A model generated the notes under the pieces. That model was not told where the DNA came from. It worked only from the letters and a program-made list of their open reading frames with translations, and did not search any database. Both the position numbers and the translations under genes were made by a program. From positions 149,167-213,166 of the forward strand of contig NZ_AZFA01000002.1 in the NCBI RefSeq assembly GCF_001434295.1: a stretch of DNA of 64,000 nt, read 5' to 3'. Origin of the DNA: Companilactobacillus versmoldensis DSM 14857 = KCTC 3814. Its GTDB lineage: Bacteria; Bacillota; Bacilli; Lactobacillales; Lactobacillaceae. Below are positions 52,088 to 60,132 of the stretch, piece after piece; position 1 is the stretch's first letter; each line of letters begins with the position of its first letter.

Positions 52088-53560
52088 TTACTTCAAGTAC
52101 TTCTTCCAATCGGGAACTTTCTTAAATCGTGCTCGAACGAATTGGTCTTTCATATCAAATGGCACTGTTCCATCAAGGATGGTCTTTGAACTCATCCCTC
52201 TAACACGGATCGACTTAGGATCGTATTCCGGTCTTTCAGATGGGTCTAGTGGATGGTTTCTCATTCCCGGCAAGACCATGATGTCCTTGTCGCCTTGGAA
52301 ACGAGTGTTCAAAGTCCAGATGACATCATTCATATCAAAAATATCAACGTCTTCATCAACTAAAATAACTGTCTTCAACTCTTTAAAGGCTGACAAAGCC
52401 AAAATTGCTGCTTGTCTTTGTAACCCTTCATCGGCTTCATCGTCTTTATGGATCTGCATGATGGTCATCAACTTACCACCACCTGCGGGTGGATTATAAA
52501 CGTTGGCCACCTTACCAGGGATCACTTTATCAACTAATTCTAAGATACTGGCCTCAGTTGGGATACCAGCCATTGAAACGTGTTCCTCACTAGGTCCGAT
52601 AGTCGTTTGCATGATTGGATTATCTTTACGATGAGTAATAGCCTTGACTTTGACCACGTTAACTGCCGGATTAGCATCGCCATCATATCCAGGGAATTCT
52701 GGCATCGCTTTACCAGTATTAGTATTGATATCTTCCTGCATGGTCTGATTAGGCATGATCTCGGCTTCGATCACGTATTCTGAACGAGCGATGGCCTTTT
52801 CATCGACCTCAACACCATCAACTAGTTGGATAGCTTGATTCCTCAAAGCTCCGGCGATGCATAATTCATCGTAACCAAGTGGAGTTGTAGGTGGCTCAAA
52901 GGTAGCCCCAATGGTTATTGCGGGATCAAGTCCAATATTGATCGTGATCGGCATTGGTTTGTTGAGTTTTTCAAATTGCTTCTGGAAATGTCCGATATGA
53001 CGTCCACCGGGCATGATGTACATTCCGATAGTATCTTTATCTTCTAGGACCATTCGATGAATCGTAACATCACTCATCGTCTTATCAGGATCAGAACCTA
53101 GAACTAGACCAGTCGTGATATAAGGACCAGCATCATATTCAGTGTTAGTTGGAGCTGCAATGATCTTTCTAAGGTCAAAATCATCATCAGTGGCATAATG
53201 AACTACTTCTTGAGCCGGCGCCTGTTCATGTTTGACCTCAACTGGTTGGACTGGATGGTCGACTGAATCTCTTAGGAAACGACCTAAGGTTTTGTAATCG
53301 TGATGCAAGATCTTGCCCACACGCTTACGACTAGCCATTGAACCAATATAAACACGCGTGTCAGGAAAACCCTTGACGTTGTTGAACATCATTGAAGGGC
53401 CTTCCTGAGTTGGTCTTTCAACAGTCCCACCAGCACCAATATAGCGATAAACTCCTGCTAGTTCCGCATTCGGATCAACTTCTTCATTAGTTTCATGATA
53501 TTGTCCAGGAATCTCTTTTAATTCTTCGATAACTTTTCTCAAATCATATTGATCTGACAT
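52088..53560 (-). CDS. lpdC: UbiD-family gallate/protocatechuate decarboxylase LpdC
   Basis: A 490-residue prenyl-FMN-dependent non-oxidative decarboxylase. GAGGTVERPTQEGPSMMF, RVYIGSMASRKRVGKILH, GGRHIGHFQKQFEKLNK and VNVVKVKAITHRKDNPIMQT define the UbiD fold. In L. plantarum LpdC removes CO2 from gallate and protocatechuate, forming pyrogallol and catechol. The gene is the first of lpdC-lpdB-lpdD, with a promoter and CGAGGAGG site upstream. Confidence 0.92.
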   Translation of the reverse strand: MSDQYDLRKVIEELKEIPGQYHETNEEVDPNAELAGVYRYIGAGGTVERPTQEGPSMMFNNVKGFPDTRVYIGSMASRKRVGKILHHDYKTLGRFLRDSVDHPVQPVEVKHEQAPAQEVVHYATDDDFDLRKIIAAPTNTEYDAGPYITTGLVLGSDPDKTMSDVTIHRMVLEDKDTIGMYIMPGGRHIGHFQKQFEKLNKPMPITINIGLDPAITIGATFEPPTTPLGYDELCIAGALRNQAIQLVDGVEVDEKAIARSEYVIEAEIMPNQTMQEDINTNTGKAMPEFPGYDGDANPAVNVVKVKAITHRKDNPIMQTTIGPSEEHVSMAGIPTEASILELVDKVIPGKVANVYNPPAGGGKLMTIMQIHKDDEADEGLQRQAAILALSAFKELKTVILVDEDVDIFDMNDVIWTLNTRFQGDKDIMVLPGMRNHPLDPSERPEYDPKSIRVRGMSSKTILDGTVPFDMKDQFVRARFKKVPDWKKYLK

Positions 53561-53590
53561 TTTATCCCTCCTCGATTAATTTCTAAGTTA

Positions 53591-53620
53591 ATTGTATAAG
53601 GGTATTAATATTGATTCAAT
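53591..53620 (-). promoter_or_regulatory. lpdC promoter with possible LysR-type operator
   Basis: TTGAAT (53614-53619) and TACAAT (53591-53596) are separated by 17 bases in the minus direction. ATTGATTCAAT at 53610-53620 is an interrupted palindrome that overlaps the -35, a plausible LysR contact. Confidence 0.6.
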
Positions 53621-53621
53621 T

Positions 53622-53666
53622 CAAAAAAGCAGTAAAGGTATTCCAATCTGGAATACGACTACCGCT
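53622..53666 (-). terminator. Terminator at the end of the lysR gene
   Basis: The hairpin starts inside the lysR stop region. GTATTCCA-GAT-TGGAATAC forms the core, extended by AGCGGTAG paired with the ACTGCT side, and six T residues follow (minus direction). Confidence 0.85.
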
Positions 53667-54540
53667 TAGTTTTTGTTTTGAGAAAATCCCAGAAAATATT
53701 ACTGGCATGACTGTGAGCACCAATTTTTCGAATAAAACTCAATTGATTATCGATCGTGTTGACTAACGGCACTTCGACCAACTTTTTACTGTCAAAACTG
53801 TTAGCAATCTTTTTCATCACGATTGAGATTCCCATACCTTTTTCGACCATCCCCATCAATAGGTCGACTCGGGTCCCTTGATAGGTGATATTTGGCTCAA
53901 AACCAGCGCGACGGCACAATTCAATGACTGGTTTCAATAGCTTGGTCGTCGGTCCTAAAAGTAAAAATCGTTCAGTTGATAATTGTTTGATATCGAGTTG
54001 CTTCTCTTTTGCCAATGGATGGCTACTTGGTAAGACAGCAACAAATTTATCTCTTTCGGTAACTATCCGTTCAAAGCCGTCCTCGACGAAATTAAAAGTC
54101 CGGGCAAAAATCAAGTCACATTGATCTTGACGCAATGAGGTCAACAATCGATTACTTTCCTCTTCTTTTAAGATCAGATGAACTTCAGGATGCTTTTGAA
54201 AAAATTCACTGACATAGGTGAAACTCAAATAATTAGGCATCGTTGGGATGGTCCGTAATTGTAGGGTCAGATTTTGTTCATCTTTATAGTCTTCTAGTTT
54301 TATCTGCATAGCTTCGTAATCATGTAAAAGCTCACGGGCATAAGGGATCAAAATATTCCCAGCAGGCGTCAAATTTATCTTACGATGAGCTCGAACAAAT
54401 AGCGAAACCCCGAGATCTTTTTCCAATGCTAAGATCTGTTTAGAAATATTGCTCTGAGTGGTATACATTTTGACCGCTGTTTCGGAATAATTCAACGTAC
54501 TTGCTAGACTCAAAAAAATCTCAAATTTATGGATCTCCAT
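53659..54540 (-). CDS. LysR-family regulator, probable regulator of lpdCBD
   Basis: About 293 residues. The N-terminal winged helix has FLSLASTLNYSETAVKMYTTQSN-like (NYSETAVKMYTTQSNISKQI) and the effector domain follows from about residue 90. It lies directly upstream of lpdC on the same strand, but a terminator separates the two. A role in phenolic-acid-responsive control is inferred. The ATG at 54540 has GGTGG 5 bases upstream; the GTG three codons before it is part of the site. Confidence 0.88.
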   Translation of the reverse strand: MEIHKFEIFLSLASTLNYSETAVKMYTTQSNISKQILALEKDLGVSLFVRAHRKINLTPAGNILIPYARELLHDYEAMQIKLEDYKDEQNLTLQLRTIPTMPNYLSFTYVSEFFQKHPEVHLILKEEESNRLLTSLRQDQCDLIFARTFNFVEDGFERIVTERDKFVAVLPSSHPLAKEKQLDIKQLSTERFLLLGPTTKLLKPVIELCRRAGFEPNITYQGTRVDLLMGMVEKGMGISIVMKKIANSFDSKKLVEVPLVNTIDNQLSFIRKIGAHSHASNIFWDFLKTKTKR

Positions 54541-54579
54541 CTGCGCCACCTATTCCTTTCAAGAATACTATAGCACAAC

Positions 54580-54628
54580 AAAAACTCATCCAGTTTAGGT
54601 GTCTGATTCACCTAACTGAATGAGTTTT
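54580..54628 (-). terminator. Terminator after the C69 dipeptidase gene
   Basis: AAAACTCATCCAGT...AGGTG pairs with CACCTAACTGAATGAGTTTT around a TCTGATT loop, and a T-rich run follows on the minus strand. Confidence 0.88.
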
Positions 54629-54637
54629 GATTGAAAA

Positions 54638-56062
54638 TTATAAGTTTTGACCCTTTTCCCAAGTCGTCTTGGATAAATTAAGTCCTTTTTTGACTAACGT
54701 ATCAAATAATTTATGCGTTCTCGAAGAAATCTCTTTAGCTGTTTGTAAGTTATTATCAGTCAAATATTGTGTAACATCTTTGGCTGCATCCACACCTTCA
54801 TCAGCTTGTTCAACCCGTTGGCGAGCATATGATTGACAACCGTCTAAATATGCATGAATAATATCTGAATATTCATGATACTTAGGTTCGATCAAAACTG
54901 ACAAAGTCTTTTCGAGCCAATAAACGTTGTCGACAGAAACATCTGCTGTCGTGTTCTTATAGTCCTCTGGTGTGTCGTTGGCGTTAGTGAAGAATGGAAC
55001 GTATGGACTGTAAGCAAAAAATCCCATGGCGATCCATTGGACACCAGCATGATCAGAGTCAACATCGTTTCTGATTTGGAGAATCGATGAGCATTGATTA
55101 CGATCCATGGCAATCGATCTATATTGACGTTGTTCTTTTTCAGTACCTGAAGCAAAAGTTCCGAATGGATCAAATTTCGTTCCATTGTAGTGGGACTGCA
55201 AGAAACGTTCAACGTCTTCAATCGCTAATTTCTTAGCCGGTTTGCGGGTCATCGGCATATCTTGAGCAGTTGGCTCTTGGTCGATCTCAGGATTAAATAA
55301 TTTTTGACCATACCAAGTCCGCGGCGTGTTGTAATAAGCATCAGCTTCACTTTGAGTTCCAAAAATCTCACGAAAATTGAAACTTTCTGGATCAGGATTC
55401 AAATGGTGCTTTTCAACGAACTCGACCAAATCACTGGCGACCAAAAAATTATCCGTATCATCGGCGTCAACTTCTTGAATCACGGTCTGATTAGGAACGA
55501 TGGCATAAGTATCTTCCGGCAATCTCATGGCTGCCCAATGATGGCCTCCGGCTGTCTCTAACAACCAAACGTCATTTTGATCATTGAAGGCAATACTATT
55601 GCATTCACCAGTACCATATTTCTCGAGCAATTTCCCTAAACGGGCAGCACCTTCTTTAGCAGTTTTGACGTATGGTAAAACTAGTGTCAGCATAGCTTCT
55701 TCATCAATACCATCGTGAACCAAGGGATCATATCCTAAAACTCGAGCATTGGTAGCGGTCGTTTCAGCGGAACTCATCCCTACATTATATTGATTGATCC
55801 CAGATTCTTCCCACATGCCGTCACTTTGATCAGCTTGAGGAGTTGCCGTATAGTGATAAGCTTCATCAGGTAGCGGTACTTCAACTCCAGTCGTTACTGA
55901 CTTGAAAACTGCATTGGTCTGTTTCTTAGCCTCATGGACGATATATTTGATCGGATTGATCGGTGCATAACCATCTTCATTTCTAGCTACGATGGTCGAA
56001 CCATCCATTGATGCTTTTTTCCCAACAATAATCTCAGTACAATCAGAACTTCTTTTGTTCAT
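54638..56062 (-). CDS. C69-family dipeptidase (PepD type)
   Basis: A 474-residue N-terminal-nucleophile peptidase. The catalytic cysteine is in SSDCTEIIVGKKASMDGS near residue 7, followed by ARNEDGYAPINP. YHYTATPQ, GINQYNVGMSSAETT and WLLETAGGHHWAAMRLP are also present. PepD enzymes split dipeptides in the cytoplasm. The ATG at 56062 has GAGGTG 6 bases upstream; the earlier GTG lies in that site. No signal peptide is seen. Confidence 0.92.
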   Translation of the reverse strand: MNKRSSDCTEIIVGKKASMDGSTIVARNEDGYAPINPIKYIVHEAKKQTNAVFKSVTTGVEVPLPDEAYHYTATPQADQSDGMWEESGINQYNVGMSSAETTATNARVLGYDPLVHDGIDEEAMLTLVLPYVKTAKEGAARLGKLLEKYGTGECNSIAFNDQNDVWLLETAGGHHWAAMRLPEDTYAIVPNQTVIQEVDADDTDNFLVASDLVEFVEKHHLNPDPESFNFREIFGTQSEADAYYNTPRTWYGQKLFNPEIDQEPTAQDMPMTRKPAKKLAIEDVERFLQSHYNGTKFDPFGTFASGTEKEQRQYRSIAMDRNQCSSILQIRNDVDSDHAGVQWIAMGFFAYSPYVPFFTNANDTPEDYKNTTADVSVDNVYWLEKTLSVLIEPKYHEYSDIIHAYLDGCQSYARQRVEQADEGVDAAKDVTQYLTDNNLQTAKEISSRTHKLFDTLVKKGLNLSKTTWEKGQNL

Positions 56063-56153
56063 TACACTCACCTCTCACTCTTAAGTATAGATTTAGCGTT
56101 TTCATTATGCCATAGCTGGTTAAAATTTAATTATTCATTTCACAAAGACAAGC

Positions 56154-56195
56154 AAAAAAAGAACACCTGATAAACGGACAATCAGATGTTCTTTT
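56154..56195 (-). terminator. Terminator after the PspC genes
   Basis: AAGAACA(C)CTGAT pairs with ATCAG(A)TGTTCTT and is followed by seven T residues in the minus direction. Confidence 0.88.
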
Positions 56196-56206
56196 CTAAC
56201 TAAACT

Positions 56207-56401
56207 TTAATTGACGTAATCAGGATTTTCCATCAATAACCAAAGGATCAAATAAACTGGAATCCCTGCAAACCACGAAGTAAATGTGAGCAAAACGTAA
56301 ATTATCCGCCCAATTGTGACATTCCATTGAAAATGTTCACAAAATCCAGCAATCACGCCACCAATCATTTTATTGTTCGATCTCTTTACGGGAATGTGCA
56401 T
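56207..56401 (-). CDS. PspC-domain membrane protein (downstream copy)
   Basis: A 64-residue PspC-domain protein: KRSNNKMIGGVIAGFCEHF is the family N-terminal motif, then two hydrophobic segments (residues 28-55) ending LMENPDY. PspC proteins take part in envelope stress responses. AGGAGG lies within the upstream gene's end, giving translational coupling. It is very similar in plan to the upstream PspC protein. Confidence 0.88.
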   Translation of the reverse strand: MHIPVKRSNNKMIGGVIAGFCEHFQWNVTIGRIIYVLLTFTSWFAGIPVYLILWLLMENPDYVN

Positions 56402-56612
56402 CGTTACTTCCTCCTTTATTATCAGGGTTCAGCATCAATAACCAAAAGAATAAATAGACGATCACGCCGATCCCTGTTGTAAATAAGCCAATTGTTACCA
56501 CAATCCAAATAATCCGAGCCAAGGCAACGTTCCAATCAAAGTGCTCGGCTAAACCACCGATCACCCCTGCCACTAATTTATTATTGCTAGATCTTTTTAT
56601 CTGAATATGCAT
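56370..56612 (-). CDS. PspC-domain membrane protein (upstream copy)
   Basis: An 80-residue protein with KRSSNNKLVAGVIGGLAEHFDWNV-like PspC motif (LVAGVIGGLAEHF) and one to two membrane segments (residues 30-62), ending in a charged tail. AAAGGGG precedes the ATG. Its final 32 bases overlap the second PspC gene. The two are probably a tandem duplication. Confidence 0.88.
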   Translation of the reverse strand: MHIQIKRSSNNKLVAGVIGGLAEHFDWNVALARIIWIVVTIGLFTTGIGVIVYLFFWLLMLNPDNKGGSNDAHSRKEIEQ

Positions 56613-56713
56613 TTATAACTAACCCCTTTACTTTTCAATATCTTTATATTAACGAAAAAAGGTATCCACAGCCATCTCTTTGACTTACAAGTAACTTACA
56701 TTATTGTAATGTA

Positions 56714-57279
56714 TCACTTCAAAATGACTGCCAAAATACCAGCAATCAAATCATCAAGCAATTGAGGATAATCTTCTGTCTTGATATCTTTTTGATGAAA
56801 ATCCAAAACTGTCAATGAATTGAACAAACTTAAAATACGTTCTTTTGTCATACCATCTTTGATCAGATCTTCTTCGCTCCACTTGTCGATCAAGACTGTC
56901 AAAGTTGAATAAATCAAACTGTCCTCATAAGTATTGATATTTTGCTTAGCAATCAAGGAATTAAGCTTTGGATTAGTGAACCATTCTTCGAGGATCCGAT
57001 TGTTGCTGGATAGTTTAAAATTTGTTGGACAATTTGTGAAATGACCGAAACTGGGTCACCATCCAAATCGACTTTGGAAATGATCTCATTTTTGATGTGT
57101 TCATTTTCACTGTCGTAGATCTGAACAAAAATGTCTTCTTTCGATTTAAAATATAAATAAAACGAACCAACTGCAACGCCAGCAATATCTGCAATATCAG
57201 CTACACTAGTATTTTTAAAGCCTCGCTCTAAAAATAAAACGTGGGCTGCGTCAAATAACCGGCCTTTCTTATCATCCAT
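56714..57279 (-). pseudogene. TetR-family regulator, frameshifted
   Basis: The N-terminal part from ATG 57279 (GAGGTG 8 bases upstream) reads a TetR DNA-binding domain: AAHVLFLERGFKNTSVADIADIAGVAVGSFYLYFKSKEDIF. After QQILNYPAT the frame ends early at 56953. The continuing ligand domain (KLSSNNRILEEWF, then NPKLNSLIAKQNINTYEDSL) is in another frame down to 56714. A one-base shift near the ATTTTAAAC stretch at about 57013-57025 is the likely cause. The promoter and operator remain intact. A sequencing error is possible. Confidence 0.8.
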
Positions 57280-57307
57280 CTCCACAACACCTCTCATGAT
57301 GTTATAT

Positions 57308-57344
57308 TTGAATGAATTATATTTCGATTCATTCAACAAGTCAA
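57308..57344 (-). promoter_or_regulatory. Promoter and palindromic operator of the tetR gene
   Basis: TTGACT (57339-57344) and TATAAT (57316-57321) have a 17-base spacer in the minus direction. A perfect inverted repeat, TTGAATGAAT and ATTCATTCAA with a 9-base spacer (57308-57336), covers the spacer and -10. This is the layout of TetR autoregulation. Confidence 0.8.
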
Positions 57345-57360
57345 GTGATTAGGCAATATA

Positions 57361-57400
57361 AAAACCACTGATTCAAAAATTTATTTGAATCAGTGGTTTT
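57361..57400 (-). terminator. Terminator at the end of the methionine operon
   Basis: AAACCACTGATTCAAA pairs perfectly with TTTGAATCAGTGGTTT around AATTTA, with flanking A and T runs on both sides, so it may work in both directions. Confidence 0.92.
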
Positions 57401-57410
57401 CAGCAATCAA

Positions 57411-58238
57411 TTAGCTTTGTAAAATTTTATAATTCCAAGCTGGAATTTGGAAATTACCGTAAAGTTTCTTAGTTAACTTGGCAATGTCTTCTGATTGATA
57501 AGCTTCAACGACTTTTTTGTAATAAGGATTGTTCTTATCTTTTTCATTTGCCGAGATGATATTGACATAAGGTTTTGACTTAGCAGTGACCTTTTCCGTA
57601 TAAATAGCAGTTTTCGGATCGAATTTAGCATCACTAGCAACACCACTATTAACTACTGCTGCTGTCTCATCATTCAATGAACGAGCTGTTTGACCAGCAT
57701 CGAGTTGAGCAATCTTTAAATGTTTAGGATTTGAAGTAATATCTTTGACTGTATGCAAGGCAGCTGAATTGAGTTTAATTAATCCTGCACTCGCAAGTAA
57801 TTGTAAGGCACGACCTTCATTAGTTGGATCATTCGGAATGGCAATCTTAGAACCATTCTTCAATTCGGATAAGTTGTGGATCTTATGCGAATATAAAGCC
57901 ATCGGTGCTATGTCAGTCTGTCCGATAGAAACGATCTTAGTATGATGGGTCTTATTCCAGTTATCCATGAAATAAACTGTTTGGAAAGCATTAATGTCAA
58001 CCTCCCCTTGATCAAGTGCAGTATTCGGCTGACTATAATCTGAGAATTCCACCAATTTAATATGGATACCCTCTTTTTCTACTTTCTTCTCAACTGCATC
58101 CCAAACTCGGTTATCCGATCCGGTGATACCGATCTTGACTGTTTTCGTATGACTGGATGAACCGCCACAACCTGTTAAAACCACCGCCAACAAGGCTACC
58201 AAAAATAAAATTGAAAAATACTTATTCCCTTTTTTCAT
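57411..58238 (-). CDS. metQ: MetQ-family methionine-binding lipoprotein (third copy)
   Basis: A 275-residue NlpA/MetQ lipoprotein with lipobox VLTGC at residues 20-24. KIGITGSDNRVWDAV, QPNTALDQGEVDINAFQTVYF and AIPNDPTNEGRALQLL are family features. It binds methionine for MetNI. It is separated from metI by a hairpin region (58258-58357), so its expression may differ from the upstream operon. AGGGGGG precedes the ATG. Confidence 0.92.
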   Translation of the reverse strand: MKKGNKYFSILFLVALLAVVLTGCGGSSSHTKTVKIGITGSDNRVWDAVEKKVEKEGIHIKLVEFSDYSQPNTALDQGEVDINAFQTVYFMDNWNKTHHTKIVSIGQTDIAPMALYSHKIHNLSELKNGSKIAIPNDPTNEGRALQLLASAGLIKLNSAALHTVKDITSNPKHLKIAQLDAGQTARSLNDETAAVVNSGVASDAKFDPKTAIYTEKVTAKSKPYVNIISANEKDKNNPYYKKVVEAYQSEDIAKLTKKLYGNFQIPAWNYKILQS

Positions 58239-58257
58239 GTTCTTTCCCCCCTAAATT

Positions 58258-58357
58258 AAAAACAGTCACTTCCTAAATTTTGGAAGTGACTGTTTTTTCG
58301 ATACTCCGAACAGGAAATAAAAACCCCTCCCCGTTTCAGGTACAGACAATTACTTCC
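58258..58357 (-). promoter_or_regulatory. Hairpin and candidate attenuator between metI and the third metQ
   Basis: In the minus direction a perfect 15-base-pair terminator-like stem (AACAGTCACTTCC with GGAAGTGACTGTT, 58258-58297) ends in T residues before the metQ ribosome site. An upstream segment GGAAGTAATTGTCTG (58343-58357) resembles the second arm and could pair with the first, breaking the terminator. No known riboswitch sequence fits. Confidence 0.55.
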
Positions 58358-58374
58358 TATTTATAAAACTTAAA

Positions 58375-59064
58375 TTAATGCTCGAGCTTTCTGACTGCAA
58401 AATCTCCGATACCTTGGATAACGAAAACTAGAACTAAGATCAAAAGCATGGATACGATGGTAACATCATTTTCGAAACGTTGGTAACCAACTGAGATGGC
58501 CATGTTACCTAGACCACCACCACCAACGGCACCAGCCATGGCTGTTAGACCAATCAAACTAATGATCGTCAGAGTTCCGGAACGGATCAATTCAGGTAAA
58601 CCTTCTTTTAAGTAAACCCGGAAAATAATCTTCATTGGTGATAAACCAATCGACTCAGCAGCTTCGACCACTCCAGGGTCAACTTCAACTAGAGCTAACT
58701 GAACTTGACGAGCGAAGAATGGTGCTGTACCGATAACTAACGGTACTAAAGCTCCTTCAGGTCCGATTGTTTGACCAACGATCAATTTAGTGAAAGGTCC
58801 AATAACCGCTAGTAAGATAATGAAGGGAATCGATCTGAACAGGTTAACTAACTTATCGATGATTTGATAAGCGACCTTGTTAGGTGTGATTCCATCTTCA
58901 GCAGTAACAACTAAACAAATTCCTAAGATAATACCAAAAACACCAGCAAACAGTGCACTGACAAAAGTCATATAAAGAGTTTGCCAAATTGCGGTAACAA
59001 ATCCGTTATCGCCGTACCAGTTGGCAACAACGTTGGGTAAAAATGTATTAATAAAATTAGACAC
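58375..59064 (-). CDS. metI: Methionine ABC transporter permease MetI
   Basis: A 229-residue permease with five helices. AYQIIDKLVNLFRSIPFIILL and EAAESIGLSPMKIIFRVYLKEGLPELIRSG (the coupling loop) are typical of MetI. The C-terminal FVIQGIGDFAVRKLEH completes the protein. It starts 2 bases after metN. Confidence 0.95.
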   Translation of the reverse strand: MSNFINTFLPNVVANWYGDNGFVTAIWQTLYMTFVSALFAGVFGIILGICLVVTAEDGITPNKVAYQIIDKLVNLFRSIPFIILLAVIGPFTKLIVGQTIGPEGALVPLVIGTAPFFARQVQLALVEVDPGVVEAAESIGLSPMKIIFRVYLKEGLPELIRSGTLTIISLIGLTAMAGAVGGGGLGNMAISVGYQRFENDVTIVSMLLILVLVFVIQGIGDFAVRKLEH

Positions 59065-59066
59065 GG

Positions 59067-60128
59067 TTATGCTTCCTCACTTTCGTTGAGTTCTATTTCT
59101 TTAACACTAATATCCAGGCCATTCAAGTAATCAACAGCTTCTTGGACCTTGCTGTCATCCCCACTTAAAGCAAGAACCATAATACCGATGGTCGTACCTG
59201 AAAGTCTTTCGATATTACTGAATAAGATACTTGCAGAAACGTTGAAACGCTTATACAAACCGACCACGATTGGTTCGTTAGTCACATCACCAGTAAACTT
59301 CAACTGGATCAAACGGCCGGACAAATCATTAACGATCCCACTAGTCTTGATCTCTTCAAGGGCTGATTTAACTTGAGTTGAAGTATCAACGAAGTCCTTA
59401 GTAAGTTTTTGTTGTGGCTTACCGAAGATCGTCAACAAGCTACCTTCTTCGATCAAGCGACCATCTTCCATGACTGCAACACGGTTACAGATCTGTTTAA
59501 TAGCATCCATTTCGTGGGTGATGATAACGACGGTGATACCTAATTTTTCGTTCAAACGTCCTAATAGATCCAAAATTTCTTTAGTGGTTTTAGGATCCAA
59601 AGCACTAGTAGCTTCATCAGAAATCAAAACTTCTGGATCATTAGCTAAAGCACGAGCAATACCAACACGCTGTTTTTGACCACCAGACAATTGTGAAGGA
59701 TAGTTTTGAGCCCGATCTGTCAAACCAACTAAATCCAACAAATGATCAACTTTTTCTTTACGTTCACTTTTAGAAAGTTTGGAATCACGTAAAGGAAAAT
59801 CAATATTTCCATAAACAGTCAATGAATTCATCAAGTTGAAATGCTGGAAGATCATCCCGATATTCTTTCTAGCTTGTCTTAATTCTTTTGAACTTAGAGC
59901 TAACATATTTTGTCCGTTGACAACTACTTCTCCGGCAGTTGGTCTTTGTAACAAATTGATGACCCGGACCAAGGTACTTTTACCAGCACCAGAGTATCCG
60001 ATGATCCCAAAGATATCTCCACGATCGACTGTTAATGAAATGTCTTTGACCGCTTCAATTGTTTTGCCTTCATTATGGAAGGTCACATCAATATCTTTTA
60101 ATTTAATTATTTCGTTCTGATCTGCCAT
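59067..60128 (-). CDS. metN: Methionine ABC transporter ATP-binding protein MetN
   Basis: A 353-residue ATPase. Walker A is GYSGAGKST near residue 40, signature LSGGQKQR near residue 148 and Walker B VLISDEATSALD. Residues about 270-350 form the C-terminal NIL domain that binds methionine and inhibits uptake. It lies between the M20 peptidase and metI genes, with gaps of 2-4 bases. Confidence 0.95.
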   Translation of the reverse strand: MADQNEIIKLKDIDVTFHNEGKTIEAVKDISLTVDRGDIFGIIGYSGAGKSTLVRVINLLQRPTAGEVVVNGQNMLALSSKELRQARKNIGMIFQHFNLMNSLTVYGNIDFPLRDSKLSKSERKEKVDHLLDLVGLTDRAQNYPSQLSGGQKQRVGIARALANDPEVLISDEATSALDPKTTKEILDLLGRLNEKLGITVVIITHEMDAIKQICNRVAVMEDGRLIEEGSLLTIFGKPQQKLTKDFVDTSTQVKSALEEIKTSGIVNDLSGRLIQLKFTGDVTNEPIVVGLYKRFNVSASILFSNIERLSGTTIGIMVLALSGDDSKVQEAVDYLNGLDISVKEIELNESEEA

Positions 60129-60132
60129 TAAA

